Shown here: positions 63,164 to 64,000 of the stretch, piece by piece
Position numbering within the stretch: position 1 is the first letter of the stretch
Layout: every line of letters begins with the position of its first letter
Assembly (NCBI RefSeq): GCF_002812085.1
Contig: NZ_NPDM01000006.1
Span: 1 to 64,000 of the forward strand
Length of the DNA: 64,000 nt
Reading direction: 5' to 3'
From: Leptospira levettii
Lineage (GTDB): Bacteria > Spirochaetota > Leptospiria > Leptospirales > Leptospiraceae
Translations under genes and position numbers: made by a program
The notes under the pieces: generated by a model
What the model saw: only the letters and a program-made list of their open reading frames with translations
Database searches by the model: none
What the model was told of the DNA's origin: nothing

Positions 63164-64000
63164 ATGGATGAAAGTTTTACATTCCAGGAAGAATCCCTCT
63201 ACCAAACGGTATGTGGGATTGGTGACAGCAAACTCCCGTTATGGGAAAGTCGACTCAATGTAAAACTCATCCCACGGGGAAAATCTCTCATCATCCAAGG
63301 GAACGCTGACCATGTACAAGTGGCACTGGATACATTCCAGAAAGTAGAAGAAAACTTCAAACGAAGACCAGACAAATCAGAGTATTCTTTTTTTGATATC
63401 GATTACTTGGTGAATAAGGTAAAAGACTCAAGTGGTGGATGGCCAACCCCTGGTTCCCCTGACTTCCAAAAGGAAGGAGAATCTTGGACACCCAAAGACA
63501 AAATTTTTGTTACCTTCAAAGGGAAACCCATCTTTCCCAGGACCAAAAACCAAGAAAGTTTTGTGGATAGCCTTCATAAAAACTATATCACGATTGCCAT
63601 GGGACCTGCTGGGACTGGGAAAACATTTTTATCGATCGCCACTGCTTGCCGTATGATGCAAACAGGAGAAGTGGATAGGCTCATCCTCACAAGGCCTGCA
63701 GTGGAAGCAGGAGAAAACTTAGGATTTTTACCTGGTGACCTAACACAAAAAGTAAATCCCTACCTTCGTCCCATCTATGATGCGTTACATGAATGTATCG
63801 GTTTTGAAAAAACAAGTGAATACTTACAAGTGGGAAAAATTGAAATTGCCCCGATTGCCTTTATGCGAGGTCGAACCCTTTCCCATTCCTTTATCATTTT
63901 AGATGAAGCCCAAAACTGTACATTACCACAGCTTAAAATGTTCCTCACTCGGTTTGGAAAAAATTCCAAAATGGCGATATCGGGTGATGCCACACAAATT
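63164..64000 (+). CDS. PhoH-like ATPase, 3' end outside the window
   Basis: A partial coding sequence (at least 279 residues) running off the window edge. The start is the ATG at 63164. Walker [10 protein letters not shown] (about 149) and Walker [11 protein letters not shown] (about 245) with [16 protein letters not shown] match the PhoH/YbeZ family. A N-terminal KH-like region (about 25-75) with [20 protein letters not shown] is typical of this family. YbeZ works with the YbeY endonuclease in rRNA maturation; ybeY would be expected just downstream. Confidence 0.93.
   Translation, partial: MDESFTFQEESLYQTVCGIGDSKLPLWESRLNVKLIPRGKSLIIQGNADHVQVALDTFQKVEENFKRRPDKSEYSFFDIDYLVNKVKDSSGGWPTPGSPDFQKEGESWTPKDKIFVTFKGKPIFPRTKNQESFVDSLHKNYITIAMGPAGTGKTFLSIATACRMMQTGEVDRLILTRPAVEAGENLGFLPGDLTQKVNPYLRPIYDALHECIGFEKTSEYLQVGKIEIAPIAFMRGRTLSHSFIILDEAQNCTLPQLKMFLTRFGKNSKMAISGDATQI

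Overview
The window looks like chromosomal DNA of a spirochaete, most probably a Leptospira and plausibly one of the free-living (saprophytic) species. The evidence is two adjacent core-only FlaB-type flagellins, many short lipoprotein signal peptides with relaxed lipoboxes, abundant TPR proteins, a moderately low G+C content, and many TTG starts with 4-base stop/start overlaps. No rRNA, tRNA or CRISPR array was seen.

Layout. Bases 1-1160 are accessory: an insertion-sequence-like end, a long imperfect palindrome resembling an integron attC site, and two small lipoprotein genes bounded by the same 10-base motif. Bases 1.5-5.1 kb hold a three-gene minus-strand module: a divergent family-B DNA polymerase, a small helical protein, and a RecA-like protein with a broken Walker A motif, with a palindrome at the probable promoter. 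Bases 5.2-15.5 kb carry envelope lipoproteins (LpoB-like and a TPR lipoprotein), a flavin reductase with purL, a Fur/PerR regulator, mutL, an ECF sigma factor with a membrane partner, and hpf. A GC-rich structured repeat lies at 5.8 kb. Bases 15.6-18.2 kb hold a DUF4912/GH57 glucan pair. Bases 18.3-26.4 kb include a SET protein, ribH-nusB, a large TPR protein, a methyltransferase, a DEAD-box helicase with an unusual His-rich tail, and a cell-wall amidase.

Bases 26.4-31.4 kb hold a hybrid histidine kinase and the two flagellin genes. Each flagellin leader folds into GGA-loop hairpins, one of which encloses the Shine-Dalgarno, suggesting CsrA control. Bases 31.6-47.6 kb carry a class III cyclase, an alpha/beta hydrolase, DoxX, a DedA/ATP-grasp fusion, a KefG/KefC pair, a cyclophilin, a rhodanese lipid-envelope-type protein, a kinase/response-regulator pair, an envelope lipoprotein, a NamZ-like muramidase, DUF2797, an RluA-type pseudouridine synthase and ychF.

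Bases 47.8-53.7 kb form a compact six-gene minus-strand operon that joins a membrane-anchored CHAT (caspase-like) protease, a cysteine desulfurase-like enzyme, an exported protein, an ECF sigma factor and two unknown proteins. It is the strongest candidate here for an uncharacterised signalling system. Bases 53.7-58.3 kb hold a TPR protein, a possible LolB-like lipoprotein, a CapA-family protein and a membrane protein. The window ends with the housekeeping operon rpsF-ssb-rpsR-rplI-dnaB-aspS and a phoH-like gene cut off by the window edge.

All functional calls come from reading motifs by eye; no database search was run.
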